A stretch of 35,251 bases of DNA from Actinomycetes bacterium (GCA_021784675.1 JAJYHR010000077.1:1-35251); one strand, 5' to 3'. Counted from the first letter of the stretch, positions 16,440 to 25,325 are shown. Numbers and translations are program-made. The notes: a model not told the origin generated them from the sequence alone.

Positions 16440-17912
16440 GTGCAGGCGGGAATGAGCCGGATCACGCTCGACCTCGACAACCTCGGGGACACACCCATCG
16501 ACCAGCCCTACCTGATCGAAGCGGAGCGTGACGGCGAGTTCGTCCAAGACCGCGGACCCTTCGTCTCCTATCGCCGGTTCGCCACCGGGGAAAGCAGCTA
16601 CCGGATCGAGGCGGAGCTGCCGAAGACCGACCTCACCTTCCTTTTCAGGCCGGCCTTCTCCAGGATGCTCAAAGGCCGGGGCAGGCTGCTCCGGCGGCTG
16701 ATGCCCCCAGCCCCCCTCTCGCCGGAAAGCCTCTCGATGCTTGGCCTGATGTTCTGGACCACCACGATCATCGCCTACTGCGGAACCCTGCTAGGGCAGA
16801 CGCTTGCCTTTGCCGCCCCCACCCTGAGGGCTAGCGCCTTTGCCCAGGCGGCGGCGCTCTCCACCACCCGGGTAGACGTGCTCCTCGCGCTGCCGCTCGC
16901 CCGGATGGCCGACCGCAGGATCGGGAGGGCGCGGATGCTCCGGGCCGGGGTTGTCCTGGCCGTGGGAGCCACCACGCTCGCGTCCCTCTCCCCCAACATC
17001 TACTGGCTGACCGCCCTGGAGATCCTCGCCAAGGCCGGGGCGACCACCTCCACCCTCCTCATCGCGATCATCCTCACCGAGACCGTGGAGGAGACCGCGA
17101 GAGCGTGGTCGCTGGCGGTGCTGGTGATCGCCACCGCCTTCGGTACCGGTGCGGCCGCGATCATGGTTGCCGGCCTCGGGCTCACCCCGCAGGCCTGGCG
17201 GCTGATGTTCCTCATCGCCGCCGTCGGCTTCGTGCTCGCCGCCCGCCTGCGCAGGTTGCGGGACACGCCCAGGTTCCTCTCCCACCCCCGGGACCTGCCG
17301 GCAAAAGCCCTCCTCGACCGGACCCACCGCAAGCGCCTGATCATCGTATCCCTCGCCGCCTGCATGATCAACCTCTTCTACATCCCCCAGTCGCAGCTGA
17401 GGAACCAGTTCCTCCGCTTCGACCGCCACCTGAGCGCTCCGGAGATCTCGCTGTTCACGCTGGGAACCAACCTCCCGGGAGGGATCGGTCTCGCCATCGG
17501 CGCCCGATGGTCCGAGGTGCGCGGACGGAAGCCGGTCGCCGCCTTCGGCCTCTTCGCCGGCGCAATCTTCACCGGGCTCGCCTTCCTCAGCTCAGGGTGG
17601 CTGCTCTTCACCTTCGCCGCGCTGGGGGCTGCAGCCGGGACCATCGCCGTCCCCCCGATGGCCGTCTACGGCCCCGAGCTCTTCCCGACCCGGCTGCGCG
17701 CAAGCGCCAACGCCCTCATCACCGCGCTCTCCCGGGTGGGGAGCATCGTCGGCCTCTTCCTGGTCGGGCTGGGGGCGTCGAACGGGCTCGGCTACGGGCT
17801 GCCGATCGCGATGCTCGCCACCGCGCCGCTTCTTCTCTCCCTGTTCGTGCTGCTCTTCTTCCCGGAGACCAAGGGGACTTCGCTGGAGTCGATCAACCCG
17901 GAGGACCTCTAG
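16440..17912 (+). CDS. MFS transporter with soluble N-terminal extension
   Basis: A 490-residue major facilitator with about twelve membrane segments starting near residue 100. The inter-domain motif ARMADRRIGRAR, YGPELFPTRLRASANA and the C-terminal PETKGTSLE resemble the sugar-porter-like branch of MFS. The first 90 or so residues are hydrophilic and have no membrane segment, which is unusual for this family. The start is either GTG 16440 or ATG 16452; neither has a clear ribosome site. Substrate unknown. It is divergent from murA, with an 84-nt gap, and its stop overlaps the end of the convergent hydrolase-like gene by 4 nt. Confidence 0.85.
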   Translation: MQAGMSRITLDLDNLGDTPIDQPYLIEAERDGEFVQDRGPFVSYRRFATGESSYRIEAELPKTDLTFLFRPAFSRMLKGRGRLLRRLMPPAPLSPESLSMLGLMFWTTTIIAYCGTLLGQTLAFAAPTLRASAFAQAAALSTTRVDVLLALPLARMADRRIGRARMLRAGVVLAVGATTLASLSPNIYWLTALEILAKAGATTSTLLIAIILTETVEETARAWSLAVLVIATAFGTGAAAIMVAGLGLTPQAWRLMFLIAAVGFVLAARLRRLRDTPRFLSHPRDLPAKALLDRTHRKRLIIVSLAACMINLFYIPQSQLRNQFLRFDRHLSAPEISLFTLGTNLPGGIGLAIGARWSEVRGRKPVAAFGLFAGAIFTGLAFLSSGWLLFTFAALGAAAGTIAVPPMAVYGPELFPTRLRASANALITALSRVGSIVGLFLVGLGASNGLGYGLPIAMLATAPLLLSLFVLLFFPETKGTSLESINPEDL

Positions 17913-18538
17913 CGAAGATCCGGCCCCGGCAGCTCGAGCTCCTCGAGGAGGAGGGTCGAGACTCGCTCCCACGCCTGCCGGGCGGCTAGCCGGTCGTATC
18001 CAGGCACCTCCGGCTCCAGAAAGCCGGGGCCAGCGCCCGGGTAGACGAAGAACTCCGCCGCGACTCCCCGCCCGAGCAGCAACCTCTCCTGCTCCCGGAT
18101 CGATGCCGGGCTCGGCTCCGGGCCGCTCCCCGGAAGGTGCGCTTGGAGAGTAAAGAGCCCACCCTCGACCAGCTCCAGCTCCCCGGCTTCGAGCCCGAGG
18201 GGGTCCAGCAGAGCCACCGCCGCCACCAGCTCCGGGTTCGACCGGCAAAGGGCCAGCGAGGCGCTGGCTGCCGCTCCGATGGTCACCAGGCCGATCCGGG
18301 TGGAGCCCACCTCCAGGCGCAACCACGCGGCCGCCTGGAGCAGCTCCCCGGGGGTGGGCGAGGCGGAGTCCTGATCGCCCACCGCCAGCGCGGCGAGGTC
18401 GCCGGCACCCAGCCCGCGGGTAGCCTCGCGGCGAAGCCGGCCGGAGCCCCCGGCGACCACCACTCCACCGCAGCGATCGCCGCCCTCTCGCTCGAGGTAC
18501 CCAGCGAGCCCGCAGCCGAAGGCGACCAACTTTTCCAT
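17909..18538 (-). CDS. Dienelactone-hydrolase-like protein lacking catalytic residues
   Basis: A 209-residue protein with the alpha/beta-hydrolase pattern of dienelactone hydrolases. The C-terminal VYPGAGPGFLEPEVPGYD followed by AARQAWERV is clearly the family's YPGAGHGF...YD...AAxxAWxR region, but the catalytic His is Pro (residue 171). The nucleophile elbow, normally GFCMGG or similar, reads IGAAAS, placing Ala (residue 90) where Cys should be. The acidic residue loop before the His, normally GEKD or similar, has no matching Asp. The fold seems kept while the catalytic triad is lost, so a binding or structural role is more likely than hydrolysis. Codon structure is intact, so it is not an obvious pseudogene. 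A 15-nt palindrome lies at 18567-18581. Confidence 0.75.
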   Translation of the reverse strand: MEKLVAFGCGLAGYLEREGGDRCGGVVVAGGSGRLRREATRGLGAGDLAALAVGDQDSASPTPGELLQAAAWLRLEVGSTRIGLVTIGAAASASLALCRSNPELVAAVALLDPLGLEAGELELVEGGLFTLQAHLPGSGPEPSPASIREQERLLLGRGVAAEFFVYPGAGPGFLEPEVPGYDRLAARQAWERVSTLLLEELELPGPDLR

Positions 18539-18566
18539 GCCGCGAGCCTAACCGGGCGGCGTGGCG

Positions 18567-18581
18567 GGCCCGAATCGGGCC
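18567..18581. promoter_or_regulatory. Palindrome upstream of the hydrolase-like gene
   Basis: GGCCCGA-A-TCGGGCC is a perfect 7+7 bp palindrome 28 nt upstream of the start at 18538. With a 1-nt centre it is better suited to a protein site than to an RNA hairpin. Function unknown. Confidence 0.25.
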
Positions 18582-18648
18582 GCAGCTCCCCCGACTGCGT
18601 CCACTATCCCTCCAGGCTGAGAGAACGCCTCATGACAACAGCAGCCGT

Positions 18649-18716
18649 GCAGCTCCAGCTTTTGCCAGGCTGCGAGCTGGCGAGATGTCCCACCGCTGCG
18701 GCGTTGGAGGAGCTGC
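18649..18716 (-). terminator. Possible structured 3' end after the PNPOx gene
   Basis: Arms GCAGCTCC (18649-18656) and GGAGCTGC (18709-18716) are complementary and enclose a smaller inner hairpin built from AGCTGG/CCAGCT. It begins 3 nt after the stop of the minus-strand PNPOx gene. The long loop makes it a weak terminator candidate. Confidence 0.25.
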
Positions 18717-18719
18717 CGC

Positions 18720-19175
18720 CTAGTAGCGGCCCCCGAGCTTCCGGTGATCCCAGCTTGCCACCCTCCCCACCTCCAGGGATACGGCCACCCGCTTTGGTGC
18801 CGAGGCCAGGAAGTCCGCAGGCTCAACGTTGCCGATCGAGTAGCGAGCGAGCAGCGCGCTGCCGACCCTCTCTACGATATCGGTCTCGCGATGGAGGTGG
18901 GCGGTTCCATACAGCGTCACCCCCCGCAGCTCCTCGTAGCTCTCCCCCGCCTCCACCAGCGCGGTAACCCTCGGATCCCTGGCCAGATTCACCGCCTTCT
19001 GCGAGCTCCGGTAGGTCCAGCACCAAACCGTGCCGTCGATCAGTGCGTACCACATCGCTACCAGGTGGGGGCGGCCGCCGGGCAGAATCGAGGCGAGCAC
19101 CATCGTCCGGCTCTCCTCCAAGAAGACCCCGACCTCGGTATCGGTCATCGCGACCGCCGACCGTCTCTTAACCAT
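18720..19175 (-). CDS. PNPOx-fold (pyridoxamine 5'-phosphate oxidase family) protein
   Basis: A 151-residue split-barrel flavin-binding-type protein. Family features are MVLASILPGGRPHLVAMWY near the N-terminus, the strand VWCWTYRSSQKAVNLARDPRV and a GTAHLH strand. Such proteins use FMN, F420 or heme; actinobacteria hold many F420-dependent members, but the cofactor cannot be settled here. The ATG at 19175 has GGGAGG 6 nt upstream. The frame stays open upstream through fumC, but that is a shadow of fumC. It follows fumC by 14 nt, so the two form an operon. Confidence 0.85.
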   Translation of the reverse strand: MVKRRSAVAMTDTEVGVFLEESRTMVLASILPGGRPHLVAMWYALIDGTVWCWTYRSSQKAVNLARDPRVTALVEAGESYEELRGVTLYGTAHLHRETDIVERVGSALLARYSIGNVEPADFLASAPKRVAVSLEVGRVASWDHRKLGGRY

Positions 19176-19189
19176 CGAACCTCCCGGGG

Positions 19190-20581
<1,392 letters not shown>

Positions 20582-20598
20582 GATCTCCTCCTTCCAAC

Positions 20599-20627
20599 AA
20601 CCTACCTGCAGGTACCGGCGGGGTCAA
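20599..20627 (-). promoter_or_regulatory. fumC promoter with 12-bp palindrome
   Basis: On the minus strand TTGACC (20622-20627), a 17-nt spacer and TAGGTT (20599-20604) form a good sigma-70-type promoter 18 nt before the fumC ATG. The perfect palindrome TACCTGCAGGTA (20603-20614) overlaps the spacer and the first bases of the -10, a typical repressor position. Confidence 0.55.
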
Positions 20628-20635
20628 GCCCAGGC

Positions 20636-20641
20636 TACCAT
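20636..20641 (+). promoter_or_regulatory. Probable -10 of the oxidoreductase gene (leaderless)
   Basis: TACCAT is followed by 8 nt and ATG at 20650, with no ribosome site. The start of transcription would be at or one base before the ATG. Confidence 0.4.
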
Positions 20642-20649
20642 CGTGAGCT

Positions 20650-21591
20650 ATGAAGACAGTTTTGGGACACGAGGGCACGATCCTGGTCGAGGAGATCGAC
20701 CAGCCTGAGCCAGGCACAAGGGAGGTGCTGGTGAGGGTGGCCGCCTCCGGGATCAACGCAGCCGACTGGATGCAGGCGCGGGGCAACTACCCTCCTCCAT
20801 CCGGGTTTGCTCCCGATCGCCTGGGGTTGGAGTTCTCCGGCGAGGTGGTCGCCTGCGGCGAGGGGGCGAGGCTACTCGCCGCCGGGGATACCGTCATGGG
20901 AATCACCGGAGGCGAAGCACAGTCGGAGTACATCACCATCCCCGAGTCGGCGGTGGTCGCGGTCCCTGACGGGGTAGACCTGGTGGCGGCGGGGGGATTT
21001 CCGGAGGCGGCCTTCACCGCCGTCGACGCGCTCTTCAACCAGGGTGGCCTGGGGCTCGGCGACCGGGTGCTGGTCACCGGCGCCCTCGGCGGAGTCGGGA
21101 GCGCGGCGCTCCAGATCGCCGCTCTCGCCGGCGCCCGGGTGACCGCCTGGATCAGGAGTCACGACCGCGACTCCGAAGCCTTCGGGCTCGGTGCGCATGA
21201 GACCGTCGTAACCGCCGAGGTTCCCGAGGCCGGGCCATGGGACGTGGTTATCGAGCTGGTATCGCCACGCAACATCCCCACCTACCTCGGGCGGATCGCC
21301 ATCGGCGCCCGAATCGTGGTCATCGGCTTCGCCGGCGGAGGAGCCGTCGAGGTGGACGTAAGGGCGCTCGCCGCCAAGCGCGCCTCCATCGCCGCGTCGA
21401 CGTTGAGGACGCGGCCCTGGAGCGAGAAGTCACTGCTGGCGCGCAAGGTCGAGGGACGCTTGCTGGACGCGCTCGCCGCCGGTGCTTACCGGATCCCGGT
21501 CGAAGCCACCTACCCGGTAGCCGAGGCGGCCGCGGCCTACCAGCATTTCCTCCGGCCGGGCAAGCTTGGCAAGGTAGTGATCAGCTTCTAG
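20650..21591 (+). CDS. Zinc-independent MDR oxidoreductase (quinone oxidoreductase-like)
   Basis: A 313-residue medium-chain dehydrogenase/reductase. The N-terminal GroES-like part has GINAADWMQARGNYPPP and GLEFSGEVVACG, and the Rossmann part has TGALGGVG (143-150) for NAD(P)H. The structural and catalytic zinc ligands of alcohol dehydrogenases are missing, placing it with NADPH:quinone or enoyl reductase-like members. It is much shorter than crotonyl-CoA carboxylase/reductase and is not that enzyme. It is divergent from fumC and its stop overlaps the end of the convergent LysM gene by 11 nt. Confidence 0.85.
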   Translation: MKTVLGHEGTILVEEIDQPEPGTREVLVRVAASGINAADWMQARGNYPPPSGFAPDRLGLEFSGEVVACGEGARLLAAGDTVMGITGGEAQSEYITIPESAVVAVPDGVDLVAAGGFPEAAFTAVDALFNQGGLGLGDRVLVTGALGGVGSAALQIAALAGARVTAWIRSHDRDSEAFGLGAHETVVTAEVPEAGPWDVVIELVSPRNIPTYLGRIAIGARIVVIGFAGGGAVEVDVRALAAKRASIAASTLRTRPWSEKSLLARKVEGRLLDALAAGAYRIPVEATYPVAEAAAAYQHFLRPGKLGKVVISF

Positions 21592-21934
21592 GGATGCGCA
21601 GCCGCTCGCCGGGATAGATGGCAGAGGAGCGGGTCTGCAGCTCGAGCCGGTAGATCAAGGGGTAAGGGTCTCCCCCGCCGTCGAAGCGCTCGGCAATCCC
21701 GATCAACGTGTCTCCGGGCTTTACGACGTAGCTGGAGACCGCCGACGAGGCCGCCATCGGGCGGTCGGCAATACGCGTCACCACGGCTACCGCTGCGAGC
21801 AGCACCAGAGCGGCCGCGGCCACCTCCGCGGGGCGCAAGCGCCGCAATCCCCGAGGTGATTCCGATCGTGCAGCACCAGTGCCCCGCCGCGCCCTAGCCG
21901 GCGCGGCCTGCCTTCGCTCTCCAGTCAAGGTCAT
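21581..21934 (-). CDS. LexA-boxed membrane protein with LysM domain
   Basis: A 117-residue protein from ATG 21934: a basic, Arg-rich cytosolic part, one membrane segment (about residues 35-52), and a C-terminal LysM domain (from YVVKPGDTLIGIAERF to YPGERLRIP) outside the cell that should bind peptidoglycan. The reading frame is open to 21964, but the upstream ATG lies beyond the LexA box and the -10, so 21934 is preferred. This architecture plus a LexA site is that of SOS-induced division inhibitors such as YneA of Bacillus and of Rv2719c, the LysM gene divergent from lexA in mycobacteria. No lexA is nearby here. A damage-induced division or wall-remodelling role is inferred. Confidence 0.75.
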   Translation of the reverse strand: MTLTGERRQAAPARARRGTGAARSESPRGLRRLRPAEVAAAALVLLAAVAVVTRIADRPMAASSAVSSYVVKPGDTLIGIAERFDGGGDPYPLIYRLELQTRSSAIYPGERLRIPRS

Positions 21935-21937
21935 AAT

Positions 21938-21953
21938 TCGAACTTTAGTTCGA
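21938..21953. promoter_or_regulatory. LexA (SOS) box at the LysM gene
   Basis: TCGAACTTTAGTTCGA matches the actinobacterial SOS box TCGAAC-N4-GTTCGA at every fixed position. On the minus strand the centre supplies TAAAGT as a -10, followed by 7 nt and the ATG at 21934. Bound LexA would therefore cover the promoter itself. Confidence 0.8.
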
Positions 21954-22027
21954 TGGTCGGACACCCGAAGCCGCCCACTCCTCCACGTACCTCCGAGAGG
22001 CTGCAGCCACCTACCGGACGGCGGCAG

Positions 22028-23629
22028 TCAGCCGCGAAGAGCGCTCTCCAGAAAGGCGCCCATCAGCTCCAGCTCCACGAGGGCTGCCCTCGCCGAGTAC
22101 CCGTGCCCCTCGCCATCGAACTCGTGGAGGGTAAGGTTCAGCCGCCCGCCGTGGCTCGCGACGAAACGGCGGGTAGCTGCTACCGGCACCACCGGATCGG
22201 CAGTCCCGTGGGTGATGAGCACCGGGACCTTGCTGGTTATGGCCGAGAAGGCCGGCGGGGAGGGAGGGCGCAGCCACTCCAGCATGGCGTCCTCGTCGCC
22301 GAGATCGGTGAGCGGGAAGGCGAGCACCAGCCCCGCAAACAGGTCGGGCGAGAGCGCCAGCACCGAGAGCAGGGAGAAGCCGGCGGAGGAGGAGCCGATC
22401 CCGACAACGGGAAGCTCAAGCTCGTGCCGCAGGCTGCGGCCCACCCGGTCAAGAGCCTCCGCCTCGACGACGCCAAAGCTGTGCTGGAGCCGCTTGCGGA
22501 AGTACTTCCCATAGCCGTAGGAGCCCGGGTAGTCGACCAGGGCAAGCCCGATCCCGTGGGCCAGCAGGTAGGCGTACTTCGGGTTGTAGCCCAAAGAGGC
22601 CATCTCCACCGGACCCCCGTGAACGACCAGCGCCACCGCCCGGGGGGAGGAGGGAAGCAGCAGCAGGCCGGGAGTGCCGAGCCCGGAGAGCGGGTGGCGA
22701 ACCAGGTCACGCAGGCTTGCCTGGGCCTCGACGCGGTCGAGGCACCTCGAGGTGGTTCGAACCTCGATGCCGCCCTCCAGGGTGGAGGAGATGAAACCGG
22801 TCTCCTCACCGACGGCTGCGAGAGAGGAGGCCGGGCCGTTGAAGATCCTTCCCCCCTCCGAGTCCACGATGCCAGCCCTCTCAATTGTGGGAAGAACCGC
22901 CAGGTAACCCGCTCCCGCTGGAAGGTAGCTGCACCTGCCGCCGCCGAGCGGTACCTCTCCGAGATCGCTGGAGTTGGAGAGTTCTGGCGGCCTCCGCACG
23001 GGAACTCCCAGCTCTCCCGGGGTGTAGCTGCCACCGGCGTCGGAGCGGGCCCAGAGCTGCTCTCCCACAAAACGGGGCTCGACGATGGACTGCCCGGGCT
23101 GCCCGAAGGAATCGATCACGGTCCCGGAGAGGTCGAAAAGGAGAAGCCGGGCCTCCAGCCAAGGCTCCAGCCCGGTGGCGAGGCTGACCGCCACCCGGTC
23201 CTCGCCAGCCGCCACCTCGATGATCGGGGCGGTGGCAAAGCTCATATCGACTGCGATCTCCCGGTTGGACGCCCCGATGACGAGGTGGTCGGGGTAGCTG
23301 ACCGCGTAGACCTGGCCGGAAGCGGAGGCGGAGATCCCGGTCGCCCCCTCGTGCCTCGCTACCTGCCGGCTGCCCCGGCCGTCGAAGTGGAGGAGGGCGC
23401 CATCGCTCGCCAGCAGGTAGAGGCCGGTTTCGGTTACCGCTAGCGAGCCCGAATTTCCCAACCGGCGCGGGCCGACCTCTACGTTGTCGAGGCCAGGCGG
23501 GCTTGCCGGCCCGGTGTACCGAGAGCCGTGCTCGTCTGTGACCCCGACCAGGTAGAGACCGTCCCTGGTTCCCCTGAGGTCAAAGAAGGTCCGGGGAAGG
23601 ACGAAGAACTCGCCGGGTCGCAGATCCAC
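22028..23629 (-). CDS. S9-family (prolyl oligopeptidase-like) serine peptidase
   Basis: A 533-residue protein with an N-terminal beta-propeller-like region (about 1-310) and a C-terminal alpha/beta-hydrolase domain. The latter has VVHGGPVEM (oxyanion region), DYPGSYGYGKYF, the nucleophile at S415 in GIGSSSAGF, D478 in HGTADPVVP and H509 in DGEGHGYS. The Gly normally two residues before the nucleophile is Ser, giving SxSxG instead of GxSxG. No signal peptide is visible, so it is probably cytosolic, acting on short peptides or acyl-peptides. The GTG start abuts the TGA stop of the mutase gene (TGAGTG), so translation is coupled to that gene, which is an unusual partnership. Confidence 0.85.
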   Translation of the reverse strand: MDLRPGEFFVLPRTFFDLRGTRDGLYLVGVTDEHGSRYTGPASPPGLDNVEVGPRRLGNSGSLAVTETGLYLLASDGALLHFDGRGSRQVARHEGATGISASASGQVYAVSYPDHLVIGASNREIAVDMSFATAPIIEVAAGEDRVAVSLATGLEPWLEARLLLFDLSGTVIDSFGQPGQSIVEPRFVGEQLWARSDAGGSYTPGELGVPVRRPPELSNSSDLGEVPLGGGRCSYLPAGAGYLAVLPTIERAGIVDSEGGRIFNGPASSLAAVGEETGFISSTLEGGIEVRTTSRCLDRVEAQASLRDLVRHPLSGLGTPGLLLLPSSPRAVALVVHGGPVEMASLGYNPKYAYLLAHGIGLALVDYPGSYGYGKYFRKRLQHSFGVVEAEALDRVGRSLRHELELPVVGIGSSSAGFSLLSVLALSPDLFAGLVLAFPLTDLGDEDAMLEWLRPPSPPAFSAITSKVPVLITHGTADPVVPVAATRRFVASHGGRLNLTLHEFDGEGHGYSARAALVELELMGAFLESALRG

Positions 23630-25291
23630 TCAGAAACCGGGCTCCTCGTAGTAGCCGAACACCTGGGCGAGCGCCTCCATCACCTCTCCTACGCTGGCTC
23701 GGGCTCGCGCCGCCTCGATCAGGCCCTCCATCAGATTGGCCTCCGGATCGGCGGCGCTCTTGGCCAGCCTTGCCAGGACCTCCTGGACCTTGTCGCCGTC
23801 CCGCTGCGCGCGCACCCGGTTCAGGCGTGCTACTTGGCCCCTCTCCACCTCTGGACCGATCACCAGCGTAGGGATCTGCTCCTCCTCCTCGAGGATGTAA
23901 CCGTTGACCCCGACCACGATCCGCTGCTTGGCGGAGATCTTGCGCTCCAGCTCGTAGGCAGAGTCGGCTATCCGGTTGGCGAAGTAACCCGAGTCGATCC
24001 CGGAGAGAACACCCTCGAGGATCGAGCCCGACCCCATCTCCCGGATCTCGCAAAAGATCTCCTCCGCCGCCTTCTCCACCACACCGGTAAGGTGCTCTAC
24101 GTAGTAGGAGCCGCCAAGAGGATCGATGACGTTCGCTACCCCGGTCTCGGACGCGATCACCTGCTGGGTGCGGAGAGCGATCCGCGCAGCCTTCTCGGTC
24201 GGAAGGGAGAGAACCTCGTCCATGGAGTTGGTGTGCAGGCTCTGCGTACCGCCGAGCACCCCGGCCAGAGCCTCGATCGCCGTCCGGACGATGTTGACCT
24301 CCGGCTGCTGGGCGGTGAGCGATACACCAGCCGTCTGGGTGTGGAAGCGAAGGGTCCACGATCTCTCGTCCCTGGCTCCGTAGTTCTCCCGCATCCACCT
24401 CGCCCAGATCCGGCGCGCGGCACGGTACTTGGCGATCTCCTCGAAAAAGTCGATGTGGGCGTTGAAGAAGAACGACAGCTGGGGCGCGAAGTCGTCGACT
24501 GCGAGTCCAGCCCGGATCCCGGTCTCGACGTAGGCGAACCCGTTGGCCAGCGTGAACGCGAGCTCCTCCGCCGCAGTCGCGCCAGCCTCACGGATGTGGT
24601 AACCGGAGACCGAGATGGAATGCCACTTGGGCATCTCTCTCGCCGCAAATACCATGGTGTCCCTGACGAGCCGCACCGATGGCCTTGGCGGGAAGTAGTA
24701 CTCCTTCTGCGCCTGGTACTCCTTCAAGGTGTCGTTCTGGAGGGTTCCAGAGAGAGCCTTGCGGGGAACGCCCTTCTCCTCAGCGGCGACGATGAAGGCG
24801 GCGAGGATGAAGGCGGCCGGGGCGTTGATCGTCATGGAGGTGGTCACGGCACCGAGATCGATCCCCTCGAACAGGTCGAGCATGTCCTCGACCGTATCTA
24901 CCGCCACGCCGCACTTTCCCACCTCGCCCAGCGAATGCGGATCGTCGGAGTCCCGCCCCATCAGCGTCGGCAGGTCGAAGGCGACCGAGAGGCCGGTGCC
25001 ACCGGCATCAAGGAGTTCCCGGAAACGCCGGTTGGTCTCGACCGCGGTGGCAAAGCCCGCGAACATGCGCATAGTCCACAGCTTGGTGCGGTATCCGGTG
25101 GCGAAGATTCCCCGGGTATACGGGTACAGGCCCGGGTACTCCTCGTCCCTTCCCTCGGTGGCCCGCTCCGGATCCGCCGGGCCCTCGCTGGTGTACAGCG
25201 GTGCGACCGGAACGCCCGAGAGCGTCTCGAAGCGATCTCCCCGCTTGCCGGTGGAGCGGTAACGTTCGGCCCAGTCCTTGAATAGCGTCAT
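23630..25291 (-). CDS. icmA: Acyl-CoA mutase large subunit, isobutyryl-CoA mutase type
   Basis: A 553-residue TIM-barrel subunit of the coenzyme-B12 acyl-CoA mutases. It lacks the C-terminal B12-binding domain, so it needs a separate small subunit, which is not in the window. Specificity residues: aligning with Propionibacterium methylmalonyl-CoA mutase (constant offset of 12), Tyr89 is F77 (in TMRMFAGF), Arg207 is Q195 (in KEYQAQKEY) and His244 is H232. Phe and Gln at these places are those of isobutyryl-CoA mutase (F80, Q198), so it should interconvert isobutyryl- and n-butyryl-CoA and not handle the carboxylate of methylmalonyl-CoA. A promoter with leaderless spacing precedes it, and an S9 peptidase gene follows without gap. 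Confidence 0.85.
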   Translation of the reverse strand: MTLFKDWAERYRSTGKRGDRFETLSGVPVAPLYTSEGPADPERATEGRDEEYPGLYPYTRGIFATGYRTKLWTMRMFAGFATAVETNRRFRELLDAGGTGLSVAFDLPTLMGRDSDDPHSLGEVGKCGVAVDTVEDMLDLFEGIDLGAVTTSMTINAPAAFILAAFIVAAEEKGVPRKALSGTLQNDTLKEYQAQKEYYFPPRPSVRLVRDTMVFAAREMPKWHSISVSGYHIREAGATAAEELAFTLANGFAYVETGIRAGLAVDDFAPQLSFFFNAHIDFFEEIAKYRAARRIWARWMRENYGARDERSWTLRFHTQTAGVSLTAQQPEVNIVRTAIEALAGVLGGTQSLHTNSMDEVLSLPTEKAARIALRTQQVIASETGVANVIDPLGGSYYVEHLTGVVEKAAEEIFCEIREMGSGSILEGVLSGIDSGYFANRIADSAYELERKISAKQRIVVGVNGYILEEEEQIPTLVIGPEVERGQVARLNRVRAQRDGDKVQEVLARLAKSAADPEANLMEGLIEAARARASVGEVMEALAQVFGYYEEPGF

Positions 25292-25297
25292 GCATCT

Positions 25298-25325
25298 AAT
25301 CTAGTTCGGATCGGCGACGCGTCAA
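25298..25325 (-). promoter_or_regulatory. Promoter of the mutase gene (leaderless)
   Basis: On the minus strand TTGACG (25320-25325), a 16-nt spacer and TAGATT (25298-25303) are followed by 6 nt and ATG at 25291. This is the best-matched of the leaderless promoters in the window because both hexamers are present. Confidence 0.6.

Noticed and set aside
18649-18716. The folded 68-nt stretch as a tRNA
   Set aside because: No T-loop (TTCRANY-type) sequence, no anticodon arm of the right shape and an inner hairpin in conflict with a cloverleaf.
20650-21591. The MDR oxidoreductase as crotonyl-CoA carboxylase/reductase
   Set aside because: At 313 residues it is far shorter than Ccr (over 400) and lacks the carboxylase-type insertion; it matches ordinary zinc-free quinone oxidoreductases.
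21953-23443. A 496-codon open frame on the plus strand
   Set aside because: Antisense to the S9 peptidase, whose catalytic triad is clear; composition typical of a shadow frame.
23528-25285. A 585-codon open frame on the plus strand
   Set aside because: Antisense to the mutase gene over its whole length; no recognisable domain.
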